Shown here: piece after piece, positions 6,026 to 13,601 of the stretch
Layout of the letters: each line of letters starts with the position of its first letter
Numbering within the stretch: the stretch's first letter is position 1
NCBI GenBank assembly: GCA_024278955.1
Contig: JAJRSE010000007.1
Coordinates: 1-32,389, forward strand
Reading direction: 5' to 3'
DNA length: 32,389 bases
Source of the DNA: Planctomycetota bacterium
GTDB taxonomy: Bacteria > Planctomycetota > Planctomycetia > Pirellulales > Lacipirellulaceae
The notes under the pieces: model-generated
Database searches by the model: none
The model's input: only the letters and a program-made list of their open reading frames with translations
Told to the model about the DNA's origin: nothing
Translations under genes and position numbers: made by a program

Positions 6026-8958
6026 TTGATTAATTCCTTTTTCAGTTCCCCATGCGGCTCATGTTGTGCAGACATCTCAAGCACTGCGCCAACGTCCAAA
6101 ATCAATGAAACTCTTCCATCGCCTAATATGCTTGCTCCTGCAATGCCCTCGACGTTCCGATAGTTCTCTGCCATCGACTTGATGACGATATCTTCCTCGC
6201 CCAATAATCGGTCGACCACCAGCCCAAGTTCTACCCCCTCGGTGCCGAGAATCACAAGCGATTGTTCTTCGCTCTCTTGTCCTACACGAATTGCAGGAGG
6301 TTGGTTCCATGAGAATAACTCAGATAGCTTAATTACCGAGATCACGCGTCCGCGTACGGTTGCCGTTTCTAATCCGTGAACACTAGAAAGATCTTCTTCA
6401 TTGACGCGAACAATCTCTGAAACCGACTCAACGGGCATCGCGATGACGTCGCCTTCGATTTCGACCAACAGGCTGGGTAAAATCGCTAGCGTAAGTGGCA
6501 GTTTGATTGTAATGGTCGTTCCAACGCCTATCTGGCTGTCCAGCTCGACGGCACCGCTTATGTCTTCGATTTTGGTCCGGACGATATCCATCCCCATGCC
6601 TCGACCCGAAACTTCGGTCACCTTTTCCGCCGTACTAAGGCCGGGTTCCCAGATCAGCTGAAAAATCTGATGGGCGGTAAGTTTCTCGGCGTCGGCTGCT
6701 GAAAGAAGGCCCTTCTCGATTGCCTTACTACGTATTTTCTCTGGGTCGAGGCCTTTGCCATCATCTCGAACCTCAATCAAAATACTGCTACCAGAATGAA
6801 AGGCATCGAGTGTCACGATTCCCTGCTGCGGCTTGCCTGCCGCAACTCGGTCTTCTGGCGACTCAATTCCGTGGTCCGCACAGTTGCGAATCATATGAAT
6901 CAAAGGGTCGCCTAGCTCGTCAATCATTCGCTTATCAAGCTCTGTGTTCTCGCCACGAATAACAAGCTGAATATCTTTGCCGTTGCCATGGGTAATATCG
7001 CGAATAACACGTTTGAACCTACGGAACAACGGGCCAATCGGAACCATGCGCGTGTCCATGACGGTCTTTTGAATTCCCTCGGTCACGCGGTCTAACTGAT
7101 GTACGGTTTCAGAAAGATCGTTGATCATCGCTCGTGTTTGAGAAAACTGTTGCATGCCTCGCTGCACATGCTCTAGATCCATATGAACCCGGCGTGTGAG
7201 GCTGCGAAGATTGTCGAGGTCGAAAGGTTGTCTTCGTTTTTCGCCCGTCTCTTCAAGATCTTTCGACAGTCGGCCAATAATACCGACGACGTTAGCCAGC
7301 GAATGGCTTGCCTGTTTGCTTGCCGTCAAAGACTTCAGCCCATCGCCAATCTGAGAGAACCGCGCCTTGTTGATGACCAATTGTCCTGCCAGGTTCATCA
7401 AGTGATCCAACCGTTCGATATCGACGCGTAACGTCTCGACGGGCTTTTTATTCCCTTCGCCAGTAGCCGCTTTCTCACTTTTGGGAGCCGCTTTAGGAGG
7501 TGCCGGAGTTGCCTCAGCAACTGGCTTGGCAACGACTGCTTCGACAGTCGCTTTGACAGCCACTTCGCCTGGCACCGAAACCTCGGTTGAAACTTCGGGA
7601 CTTTGTGGCGACATAAACTCAAATTCCAAACGCTCGATTCCCTCCAGATGAACTTTGCTACGGATCGTTTCTTCGTCATCTTCGGTCGACACTCCGAGAG
7701 TCAAACGAGCAAGGTCGCTACAATCTTCAAGCTCGCTTTCCGGTGGGTCGCAGTAAAACACCGTTCCCAAGTCGGCTGCTCTGCCATAAACTAAGCTGCC
7801 CTTGAGACCTGGCAAAGCGGTTCCCGAAGCAAACACGACCTGGACAATCCAGTTCAATCCCCCTTCGGGTGCAAGAGTAACAATCTCTTGTCGACGCGCG
7901 TCGCTTAAATCGCCAGCAGTTGTTTCGTCAATATTTGCTCGTCCTGCATCCCCCGACGACTCAACGGTCTTCGTCGTGGCATGTTCTGAAGCGAGCAGCA
8001 AAGCATAGACTCCGTTAAAGCCCTCGGTGTTTGGAATACCGCTATTCAAACTTTCGACGTACGTGCGCAGTGCGCTCGTGCAGCGAAGCAACGCTTCGAT
8101 CATGTCGTCGGTCAACGACCCGCCCGTCTGCGTCAAATCTTGTAAGAGGTCTTCCATGTAGTGCGAAATTTTCGCGGCTCGATGCAAACCCAACGAGGCA
8201 GCCGAACCTTTGACCTTGTGACACTGAATCATCAACGTCTCAATGCCCTTTTTGTCGATTTCTCCAACCAAAACCTCATCCAACTCGTCGAGCGCTTGCT
8301 CCGACTCGTCGATGAAAATTGCCAGGTACTTTGACGAGACTTCGGTCTCGTCGACAATATCGGCAAAGTGATCGACCTCTTCAACAAGGTTCGGAGGTGC
8401 TAGAGCTGGCTCTGCGGTAGCTGTTGGAGTCAACTCGCTATCGACCTCAGCAACCGCGGCTTGCATCTGGTTAAACTTTGCTTCGGTCTCTGCGGCCGAC
8501 ACTTGGACATGTTCTGCATCGGCACTTTTCAGAACTTTCTCGATTCCGTCCATCACCTCGGCGCAATCCACCGCCTCGCTGTCAGAATCTTTCAGGCATT
8601 CAATCATGCCCGACAACTTATCGACCGACTGAAAAATCAACTCCACGATTCCGCCCGTCAGCGGCAATTGATCGTTACGGGCGGCATCAAAAATATTCTC
8701 AACCTTGTGTGTCAAATGATTGATATTATCCAACCCTAACATGCCCGACAGACCCTTGAGGCTGTGCGCCCCGCGGAACATCTCGTTCATAAGGTCGTCG
8801 TCGCAACGAGCTACTTCGCCTTCGCTAAGCGAGTGTACCCACTCGTCGAGCTTCAGAAGATTCTCATTGAGCGAGCCTAGTATCTCGTCGGATTCGTCGA
8901 GAAAGTCTCCCAACATCTCGTCCAACAGCCCGTCGTCTAGTCCCATGTCGTTGCTCAT
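6022..8958 (-). CDS. cheA: CheA chemotaxis histidine kinase with two HPt domains
   Basis: Product of 978 aa, larger than the usual 650-700. Domains: HPt1 about 1-115 with H65 in FRGAHSLKG; HPt2 about 205-300 with H247 in QCHKVKGSAASLGL; a probable regulator-binding P2-like module about 350-455 (QVVFASGTALPGLKGS...VYGRAADLG); a Pro/Ala-rich linker about 465-500; P3 dimerisation from about 506 (VETLRVDIERLDHLMNLAGQLV); P4 ATPase with N box DPLIHMIRNCADHGIE, G1 DDGKGLD and VSGRGMGMDIV; and a CheW-like P5 from about 828. P3 is about 65 residues longer than in E. coli CheA before the MVPI motif. Autophosphorylation on the HPt histidines should feed CheY. It overlaps cheR and cheC by 4 nt each. Confidence 0.95.
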   Translation of the reverse strand: MSNDMGLDDGLLDEMLGDFLDESDEILGSLNENLLKLDEWVHSLSEGEVARCDDDLMNEMFRGAHSLKGLSGMLGLDNINHLTHKVENIFDAARNDQLPLTGGIVELIFQSVDKLSGMIECLKDSDSEAVDCAEVMDGIEKVLKSADAEHVQVSAAETEAKFNQMQAAVAEVDSELTPTATAEPALAPPNLVEEVDHFADIVDETEVSSKYLAIFIDESEQALDELDEVLVGEIDKKGIETLMIQCHKVKGSAASLGLHRAAKISHYMEDLLQDLTQTGGSLTDDMIEALLRCTSALRTYVESLNSGIPNTEGFNGVYALLLASEHATTKTVESSGDAGRANIDETTAGDLSDARRQEIVTLAPEGGLNWIVQVVFASGTALPGLKGSLVYGRAADLGTVFYCDPPESELEDCSDLARLTLGVSTEDDEETIRSKVHLEGIERLEFEFMSPQSPEVSTEVSVPGEVAVKATVEAVVAKPVAEATPAPPKAAPKSEKAATGEGNKKPVETLRVDIERLDHLMNLAGQLVINKARFSQIGDGLKSLTASKQASHSLANVVGIIGRLSKDLEETGEKRRQPFDLDNLRSLTRRVHMDLEHVQRGMQQFSQTRAMINDLSETVHQLDRVTEGIQKTVMDTRMVPIGPLFRRFKRVIRDITHGNGKDIQLVIRGENTELDKRMIDELGDPLIHMIRNCADHGIESPEDRVAAGKPQQGIVTLDAFHSGSSILIEVRDDGKGLDPEKIRSKAIEKGLLSAADAEKLTAHQIFQLIWEPGLSTAEKVTEVSGRGMGMDIVRTKIEDISGAVELDSQIGVGTTITIKLPLTLAILPSLLVEIEGDVIAMPVESVSEIVRVNEEDLSSVHGLETATVRGRVISVIKLSELFSWNQPPAIRVGQESEEQSLVILGTEGVELGLVVDRLLGEEDIVIKSMAENYRNVEGIAGASILGDGRVSLILDVGAVLEMSAQHEPHGELKKELIK

Positions 8959-9839
8959 ACCACAACCTTTCTCCCGCCAGCAGACTTTTTGGCGAGCTCA
9001 GGCTTACGAAACATCCACGGTGTCTGCTTGTCTAACTCGGTGAGAAAACGATTGGCATTGTCCGCAGCACTTGTGATAAACACACCGCCTGGCTGCAATA
9101 ATTTGCAGAGATGTCCGATGGTAGTTTGCTTGGCATTGTCGTCGAAGTAGATCAACACATTTTTCAAAATGATTAAGTCGAACGGCTTCATCATGGGGCG
9201 TTCCAACAAATTGTGTTGGCGAAACGAAGTCCAACGTGTCAGATCTGGTTTAGGAACCCAAAAATCTTCGGCACCTTGCTTTTGAAAGAAACGCTTGCGA
9301 ATGTTGTCGGGCACAAGACGCATAGCCCGAGTGCCAAATTTTGCGTTCTGCGCAGAACCCACAGCGCCGACGCCGATGTCGGTCCCTAGGATTTCAATCT
9401 TCCACTGAGAACAATTCGTCAAACCATCGGCAATACAGCTTGCTATTGTGTAAGCTTCGTCTCCCGTGCTACAAGCGGCCGACCAAATACGAAGCTCTTT
9501 CTTTCGCTTACCGCCAGTCGCCGCCTTCGACAGTTCGGGCAAGTATTTCTCGCGAAACCACTTCCAGTGGGCTTCGTCGCGAAACAAATAAGTTTCATGC
9601 GTCGTGATTTCTTCCAGAAAAGCATCCCACTCGGGGTCGTCTACCTTGAGCTTACAAAGCTGCTCGTAGTAAGCCTGATACGACTTAATGCCGGTTGCCT
9701 TGAGGCGTCGTCTGATTCGATTCGACAACAGCATTCGCTTTTGTGGCGATACTCGAATCCCCGTTACTTTGAGGATCAACTTCGCGTAGTTCGTCAACTG
9801 AATTGCTGTTACGAGGTCTTGTGCCGCGGGTATTGCCAT
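8955..9839 (-). CDS. cheR: CheR, chemoreceptor glutamate methyltransferase
   Basis: Product of 294 aa. N-terminal helical domain about 1-75 with the RIRRRLKATG basic segment, then TTHETYLFRD (canonical TTNETxFFR), the SAM-binding motif RIWSAACSTGDEAYTIA (117-133, canonical SAGCSTGEEPYT), ILGTDIG (150-156), and FDLIILKNVLIYFD near the end (canonical FCRNVLIYF). It transfers methyl groups from SAM to receptor glutamates, setting adaptation. There is no TPR extension. The partner methylesterase cheB is absent from this cluster. The receptor encoded next door lacks a C-terminal CheR-tethering pentapeptide, so CheR would act directly on the helical bundle. The stop overlaps the cheA start by 4 nt. 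Confidence 0.94.
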   Translation of the reverse strand: MAIPAAQDLVTAIQLTNYAKLILKVTGIRVSPQKRMLLSNRIRRRLKATGIKSYQAYYEQLCKLKVDDPEWDAFLEEITTHETYLFRDEAHWKWFREKYLPELSKAATGGKRKKELRIWSAACSTGDEAYTIASCIADGLTNCSQWKIEILGTDIGVGAVGSAQNAKFGTRAMRLVPDNIRKRFFQKQGAEDFWVPKPDLTRWTSFRQHNLLERPMMKPFDLIILKNVLIYFDDNAKQTTIGHLCKLLQPGGVFITSAADNANRFLTELDKQTPWMFRKPELAKKSAGGRKVVV

Positions 9840-9945
9840 GATTTTTCTGCCAGTTCCAATAAAGTCGTGCGGCTAGCGCACCGAGGATTTCATAAGCCGC
9901 GACACGCCTGAAGGCCAAGCATGCCGCGGAAGATTCTCGAACTTT

Positions 9946-12069
9946 CTACTCGTTGCCGGTCTTGAACTTCGAGACCAACTCGCTCAACCCCGCAGCCTGA
10001 GCGCCCAACTCTTCGCTACTCGAAGCCATTTCCTCGCTCCCAGCTGCCGATTCCTCGGTGACCGCGGAGATCGATTGAATCGCGTTCGCCACTTCCGTAG
10101 CGTTTGCTGCTTGCTCAACCGTAGCTTCGGCAATTTCGGCAATTTTGTTCGCCGTGCCTTCGACTCCCTGGATGATTTTCTCCAGAGCGGCACCCGTTTG
10201 TTCGCTCAAGGTTGCCCCGTCTTCCACCCGTTGTGTCGACTCTTTGATCAACGAAGAAATCTCCTTAGCCGCTTCGCTCGACCGTTCGGCCAGCTTGCGC
10301 ACCTCGTCCGCCACAACGGCGAATCCCAACCCATGTTCGCCGGCTCGGGCGGCTTCAATCGCCGCATTCAAAGCGAGCAAGTTGGTTTGGCTGGCGATTT
10401 CTGAAATCACTTGAATGATCTCGCTGATCTGCTCCGAGGAGGTCTTGATCAGATCCATGGCTTCGACCGATTTTTGTACCGCGGAGCCTCCTTCTTCGGC
10501 CAAATCGCTCGTCTCTTTGGCGACAGTGTTTGCTTCGCCAGCGTTGTCTTTGACTGCCTCGATGCTGCGAGTCAATTCCTCGATCGACGCGCTCATTTCC
10601 TCGACCGACGCACTCTGAGTTTGCGACCCTTGGGCAAGCGTCTGAGCACTTTCGGCAATAACACGCGATCCTTCGGTAAACTGAGCAGCCCCTTCGACGA
10701 CTTGCCCAATGATTTCCCGTAGATCGGTGATCATCTTGCCAAGTCCCGTCGCCAACTCGCCCACGGCATCGTCGCCAGTGACGGTCACCTCTTGGGTCAA
10801 ATCTCCATTGGCAGCCGCATTGACAACCGACAGAAGTTGGTCGACCTTGTCGCGTAATTTTTCCGCAGCTTGGCGGTCTCGTAGTTGATTCTCAGCCTCG
10901 CGTGCTTCCGCTCTTTTGCTCTCGGTAATCAAGTCCCAAGCAACCATCGGGCCTGTGTATTCGCCACGCTCATCGTAGATCGCCGCGGCAGCGAGTTTCA
11001 GGTACTCTCCCCCAATTTCGATTTCAGTTACATGCGGCAGGTTCCTTGGATCGCCCAGTAGTTTCCGCTGATGAGCCGGGTTTTTATGGAACATGTCGTA
11101 GCTGCCTCCTACAATTTCTTCCGCAGGGCACGGCAGTATCGATTCGATGCTCTTGAGCGTTTTCATCGAGGAGGGATTCATGTAAGTGATTTGGCCATCC
11201 AAATCAGCCAACAGAATGTTCATCGGCGTATTTTCGAGGATTGCCGCTTTGGCAACCGCCTCGGTTCGCGTCGCGATGGCCTCGGTAATGTCTGACGCAT
11301 ACTTGACAACCTTGAAGGCCTTGCCGTTCAGGTCTTTGATTGGTGTGTAGTAGGCCTGAATCCAAACCTCTTTGCCGCCGTTTCCATACCGCTTAAATTC
11401 ACCGGTTTGAGCGATCCCTTGGTTCAAGTTATCCCAGAATTTTTTATACTCGGACGAAACCTTCTCTTCAGAACCAACAAACAGACTGTGATGTTGCCCC
11501 ACGATATCTTTAAGCTCGTAACCCACAGTGCTCAGGAAGTTGTCGTTAGCCTTGATGATCGTGCCGTCCATCTCAAACTCGATGACGGCTTGCGAGGCAC
11601 TGATGCCAGCAATCTGACCTGCGAAATCGGCATTCTTTTCTTCCTGCTTGATTTTTTCAGTCACCACTTCCCAAGTCACCATGGGGCCAAGATAGGTCCC
11701 CTCCGAGTCATAAGAAGCGCTAACCAGCAAATCGAGGTGCTCGTCACCAACACCGATGATCGATCGATGCGGTAGGTTCTTGTCGTTGCCTAAGATACGA
11801 CGTTGGTAAGCTGGATCTTTATGGAAGATGTCAATGTTCTGGCCCATCATCTCACTCGCCTTCACAGGCAAAAGGTGTTCGAGTGTTTTGAGCGTCTTCT
11901 CGCTTGAGGGATTGACATAAGTGATTTCTAAATCGGTGTTCGCTAGCAGGATATTGATCGGCGAATTTTCATTCATCGCCTTATTAAGCGACAACTCAAC
12001 GCGGATGGCATCCAACTCGCTCTGGAGTGGTGAACCTGCTACTTTCGTACTCTTCTCTGTGACAGCCAT
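9946..12069 (-). CDS. Soluble methyl-accepting chemoreceptor with three PAS domains
   Basis: Product of 707 aa from ATG 12069, chosen for AAGGGG 11 nt upstream; a TTG 45 nt earlier also opens the frame. There are no transmembrane segments. Layout: PAS1 about 33-140, PAS2 with PAC about 150-265 (the KFWDNLNQG...[20 protein letters not shown] type), PAS3 about 277-390, a HAMP-like coil about 400-460, and an MCP signalling domain about 470-700 with the hairpin tip [34 protein letters not shown]1 and PAS3 are duplicates of each other. Both carry FHKxPAxQR, LPH and a late Trp (H83/H101/W133 and H328/H346/W378; PAS3 also H333), spacing close to heme-liganding H234, H251 and W283 that I recall for Pseudomonas Aer2. 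Inference: a cytoplasmic gas or redox receptor that couples to CheA through CheW. It ends SKFKTGNE, without a CheR tether. Confidence 0.93.
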   Translation of the reverse strand: MAVTEKSTKVAGSPLQSELDAIRVELSLNKAMNENSPINILLANTDLEITYVNPSSEKTLKTLEHLLPVKASEMMGQNIDIFHKDPAYQRRILGNDKNLPHRSIIGVGDEHLDLLVSASYDSEGTYLGPMVTWEVVTEKIKQEEKNADFAGQIAGISASQAVIEFEMDGTIIKANDNFLSTVGYELKDIVGQHHSLFVGSEEKVSSEYKKFWDNLNQGIAQTGEFKRYGNGGKEVWIQAYYTPIKDLNGKAFKVVKYASDITEAIATRTEAVAKAAILENTPMNILLADLDGQITYMNPSSMKTLKSIESILPCPAEEIVGGSYDMFHKNPAHQRKLLGDPRNLPHVTEIEIGGEYLKLAAAAIYDERGEYTGPMVAWDLITESKRAEAREAENQLRDRQAAEKLRDKVDQLLSVVNAAANGDLTQEVTVTGDDAVGELATGLGKMITDLREIIGQVVEGAAQFTEGSRVIAESAQTLAQGSQTQSASVEEMSASIEELTRSIEAVKDNAGEANTVAKETSDLAEEGGSAVQKSVEAMDLIKTSSEQISEIIQVISEIASQTNLLALNAAIEAARAGEHGLGFAVVADEVRKLAERSSEAAKEISSLIKESTQRVEDGATLSEQTGAALEKIIQGVEGTANKIAEIAEATVEQAANATEVANAIQSISAVTEESAAGSEEMASSSEELGAQAAGLSELVSKFKTGNE

Positions 12070-12191
12070 GATATTTCTTACCCCTTGGTAGTTAATAGAT
12101 GTAATGTTGATCAATACGGCGGTTCAACCTTCTTGAGCTCGAAGCACCTACTCCGAGAAAGGCTCGTCGGGAGCTTCGCCTACGTCCAAGT

Positions 12192-12713
12192 TTATGCCGC
12201 ACCAGCAGCCATCGAGTCGACTGCGGCATCTCCCTCTTCGCCTAAAATCCGGTCAATATCTAGCATGATCAACAGGCGTTTTTTCAGCTTGACTAAGCCA
12301 GTGAGATACTCTTTCCCCAAGCCAACAACCGCCGGAGGGGGAGGAGAAATTTGATTCAACGAAACTCTTAAGACTTCGCTAACCGAATCGACGATGATCC
12401 CGATTGTCTTGCCGACCACATTGACGACCATGATGCGAGTCTCGTCGCTTGTTTCTTGCTCCGACAAGCTAAAACGCGTTCGCAAATCAACAATAGGAAT
12501 CACGGTGCTGCGAAGGTTAATGAGCCCCTTGATGAACCGGGGAGTTTGCGGAACCCGTGTGATCTCTCCCATAAGGATGATCTCTTGGACCTTGGTAATC
12601 TCGATTCCATATTCTTCCTGAGCCAACCGAAAGCTAACTAGCTGTAGGGTTCCTTCCGCTTCGGTGTTACCGTGATGCTCTTTTGGCGGTGCGATTAACG
12701 TATCAGTAGACAT
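12192..12713 (-). CDS. cheW: CheW coupling protein
   Basis: Product of 173 aa. A short polar N-terminal extension (about 1-22) precedes a standard CheW/SH3-like fold: LQLVSFRLAQEEYGIEITKVQEII, RVPQTPRFIKGLINLRSTVIPIVDLRTRF, IGIIVDSVSEVLRV, and LTGLVKLKKRLLIMLDIDRIL. It bridges the MCP tip and the P5 domain of CheA in the signalling array. It is the first gene of the minus-strand chemosensory run, and the promoter should lie in the 12714-12945 spacer. GAGGAGG stands 10-16 nt upstream of the ATG, with a closer AGGA. The gap to the mcp start is 122 nt. Confidence 0.95.
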   Translation of the reverse strand: MSTDTLIAPPKEHHGNTEAEGTLQLVSFRLAQEEYGIEITKVQEIILMGEITRVPQTPRFIKGLINLRSTVIPIVDLRTRFSLSEQETSDETRIMVVNVVGKTIGIIVDSVSEVLRVSLNQISPPPPAVVGLGKEYLTGLVKLKKRLLIMLDIDRILGEEGDAAVDSMAAGAA

Positions 12714-12945
12714 TTCCTGAAGTCCTCCTCGATTATGAGTCCTGTGGGTAGAGTGCGCTTGGCATTTTTCTTCGCGTCCGATAGTTCGGTACCTGAATGC
12801 TCAACTTCTGCACTCACATCGAAAGTTGAACGCCTTAATAGTACACCCTCTGCACGCCCTGGTTCTATTCGACAATCTTCCTCTCTCAAGGTGTAAGTCG
12901 CTCGCCTGCGCCAGTCAAATCTCCTCGCCTAGATTCCCTGAGTAA
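12714..12945. other. Spacer upstream of cheW, with one hairpin
   Basis: Divergent spacer between cheW (minus) and the leader of the regulator/kinase operon (plus). One perfect 7-bp inverted repeat, TCAACTT (12801-12807) and AAGTTGA (12823-12829), lies about 90-115 nt upstream of the cheW start and could be a 5'-UTR hairpin or an operator. I could not identify convincing -35/-10 elements for either direction. No gene is supported here; the short ORFs present lack family features. Confidence 0.45.
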
Positions 12946-13001
12946 CAAGGTTCTCTAGGGGTGAAACCTTGCGTGGGCTTAGCAGATAAAAAATTCACCC
13001 C
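12946..13001 (+). promoter_or_regulatory. Putative H-type pseudoknot in the leader of the regulator/kinase operon
   Basis: Stem 1: CAAGGTT (12946-12952) pairs with AACCTTG (12965-12971), 7 bp. The loop of stem 1 contains GGGGTGA (12958-12964), which pairs with TCACCCC (12995-13001), also 7 bp. The helices abut with no intervening base. Loop 1 is 5 nt and loop 3 is 23 nt with an A-rich end (about 12985-12993), compatible with a real H-type pseudoknot. It ends about 125 nt before the ATG at 13126. I do not match it to a known riboswitch class. Chance pairing is not excluded, and whether this stretch is transcribed is unknown. Confidence 0.4.
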
Positions 13002-13065
13002 AAGTCTTGGAACGAAAATACGCCAAGTAAACGAGAACATCTCCTTGCATGAAATCACGCCCTAT

Positions 13066-13098
13066 AGTTCTACAGAACTGACACGAAGACTCGTGTCA
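13066..13098 (+). promoter_or_regulatory. Two adjacent perfect inverted repeats upstream of the response regulator
   Basis: AGTTC-TACA-GAACT (13066-13079) is followed, sharing one base, by TGACACGA-AGAC-TCGTGTCA (13079-13098). Both are perfect, with 4-nt loops. They end 28 nt before the ATG and 15 nt before the AGGAG ribosome-binding site. They could be protein-binding operators or RNA hairpins that gate translation. There is no T-run after either, so a classical terminator is unlikely. Confidence 0.5.
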
Positions 13099-13125
13099 AA
13101 ACTCCAATCAAACCAGGAGCGTAAC

Positions 13126-13575
13126 ATGCAACGCAATCGCACTATCCTCCATGTCGACGACGCCCCAAACATTCTCAGGATCGTTGCGAAACAACTTGGC
13201 AAACGCGGGTACAACATCGTTTCTATTGAGGACCCCACGCAATGCGCCAGATCGCTAGTCACGACAGGAGCAAGACTCGTAATCCTCGACGTCGACATGC
13301 CAACAATTGATGGTCTCACGCTCCTTCAAGACATCAAGTATCACGATGGCGGCATCCAAGTAATCATGCTCACCGGAGCCGTCTCGATGAGCACCGTCCT
13401 GCAATCGATGCGATGGGGAGCCGAAGCATGTGTCTTCAAACCAATCACCGACTTCGACCCTCTCGTTGCTTCCATTGAAGCCACGTTCAAGAAAATTGAT
13501 CGCTGGTGGGACTCCCTCGAAGACCTCAATCAACGCAAATCGAATCTAACCGCAGTGAATAAGGTAAGCGAGTAG
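13126..13575 (+). CDS. CheY-like response regulator (stand-alone receiver)
   Basis: Product of 149 aa from the ATG at 13126, chosen because CCAGGAGC lies at good spacing; the frame is open further upstream, but that part covers the leader hairpins. Receiver residues present: D11/D12, phospho-acceptor D55 in VILDVDMP, T83 in VIMLTGA, and K105 in VFKPI. The receiver ends at about residue 120, and a polar helical tail of about 30 residues follows (RWWDSLEDLNQRKSN...). There is no DNA-binding output domain. It is 26 nt upstream of the hybrid kinase gene, so they probably form an operon and a phosphorelay pair. The operon is divergent from cheW, so cross-talk with the chemosensory CheA is possible. 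Confidence 0.9.
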   Translation: MQRNRTILHVDDAPNILRIVAKQLGKRGYNIVSIEDPTQCARSLVTTGARLVILDVDMPTIDGLTLLQDIKYHDGGIQVIMLTGAVSMSTVLQSMRWGAEACVFKPITDFDPLVASIEATFKKIDRWWDSLEDLNQRKSNLTAVNKVSE

Positions 13576-13601
13576 CTTTACTCTCCGCGAGAACAACGAG
13601 C

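Noticed and set aside
13066..13079. LexA-type SOS box
   Set aside because: The dyad reads GTTC-N4-GAAC, the reverse of the Gram-positive GAAC-N4-GTTC box, and the downstream genes are not DNA-repair genes.
12961..13125. Upstream extension of the response regulator from a GTG at 12961
   Set aside because: The extension lacks receiver homology and covers the structured leader; ATG 13126 has AGGAG at proper distance and starts right at the receiver fold.
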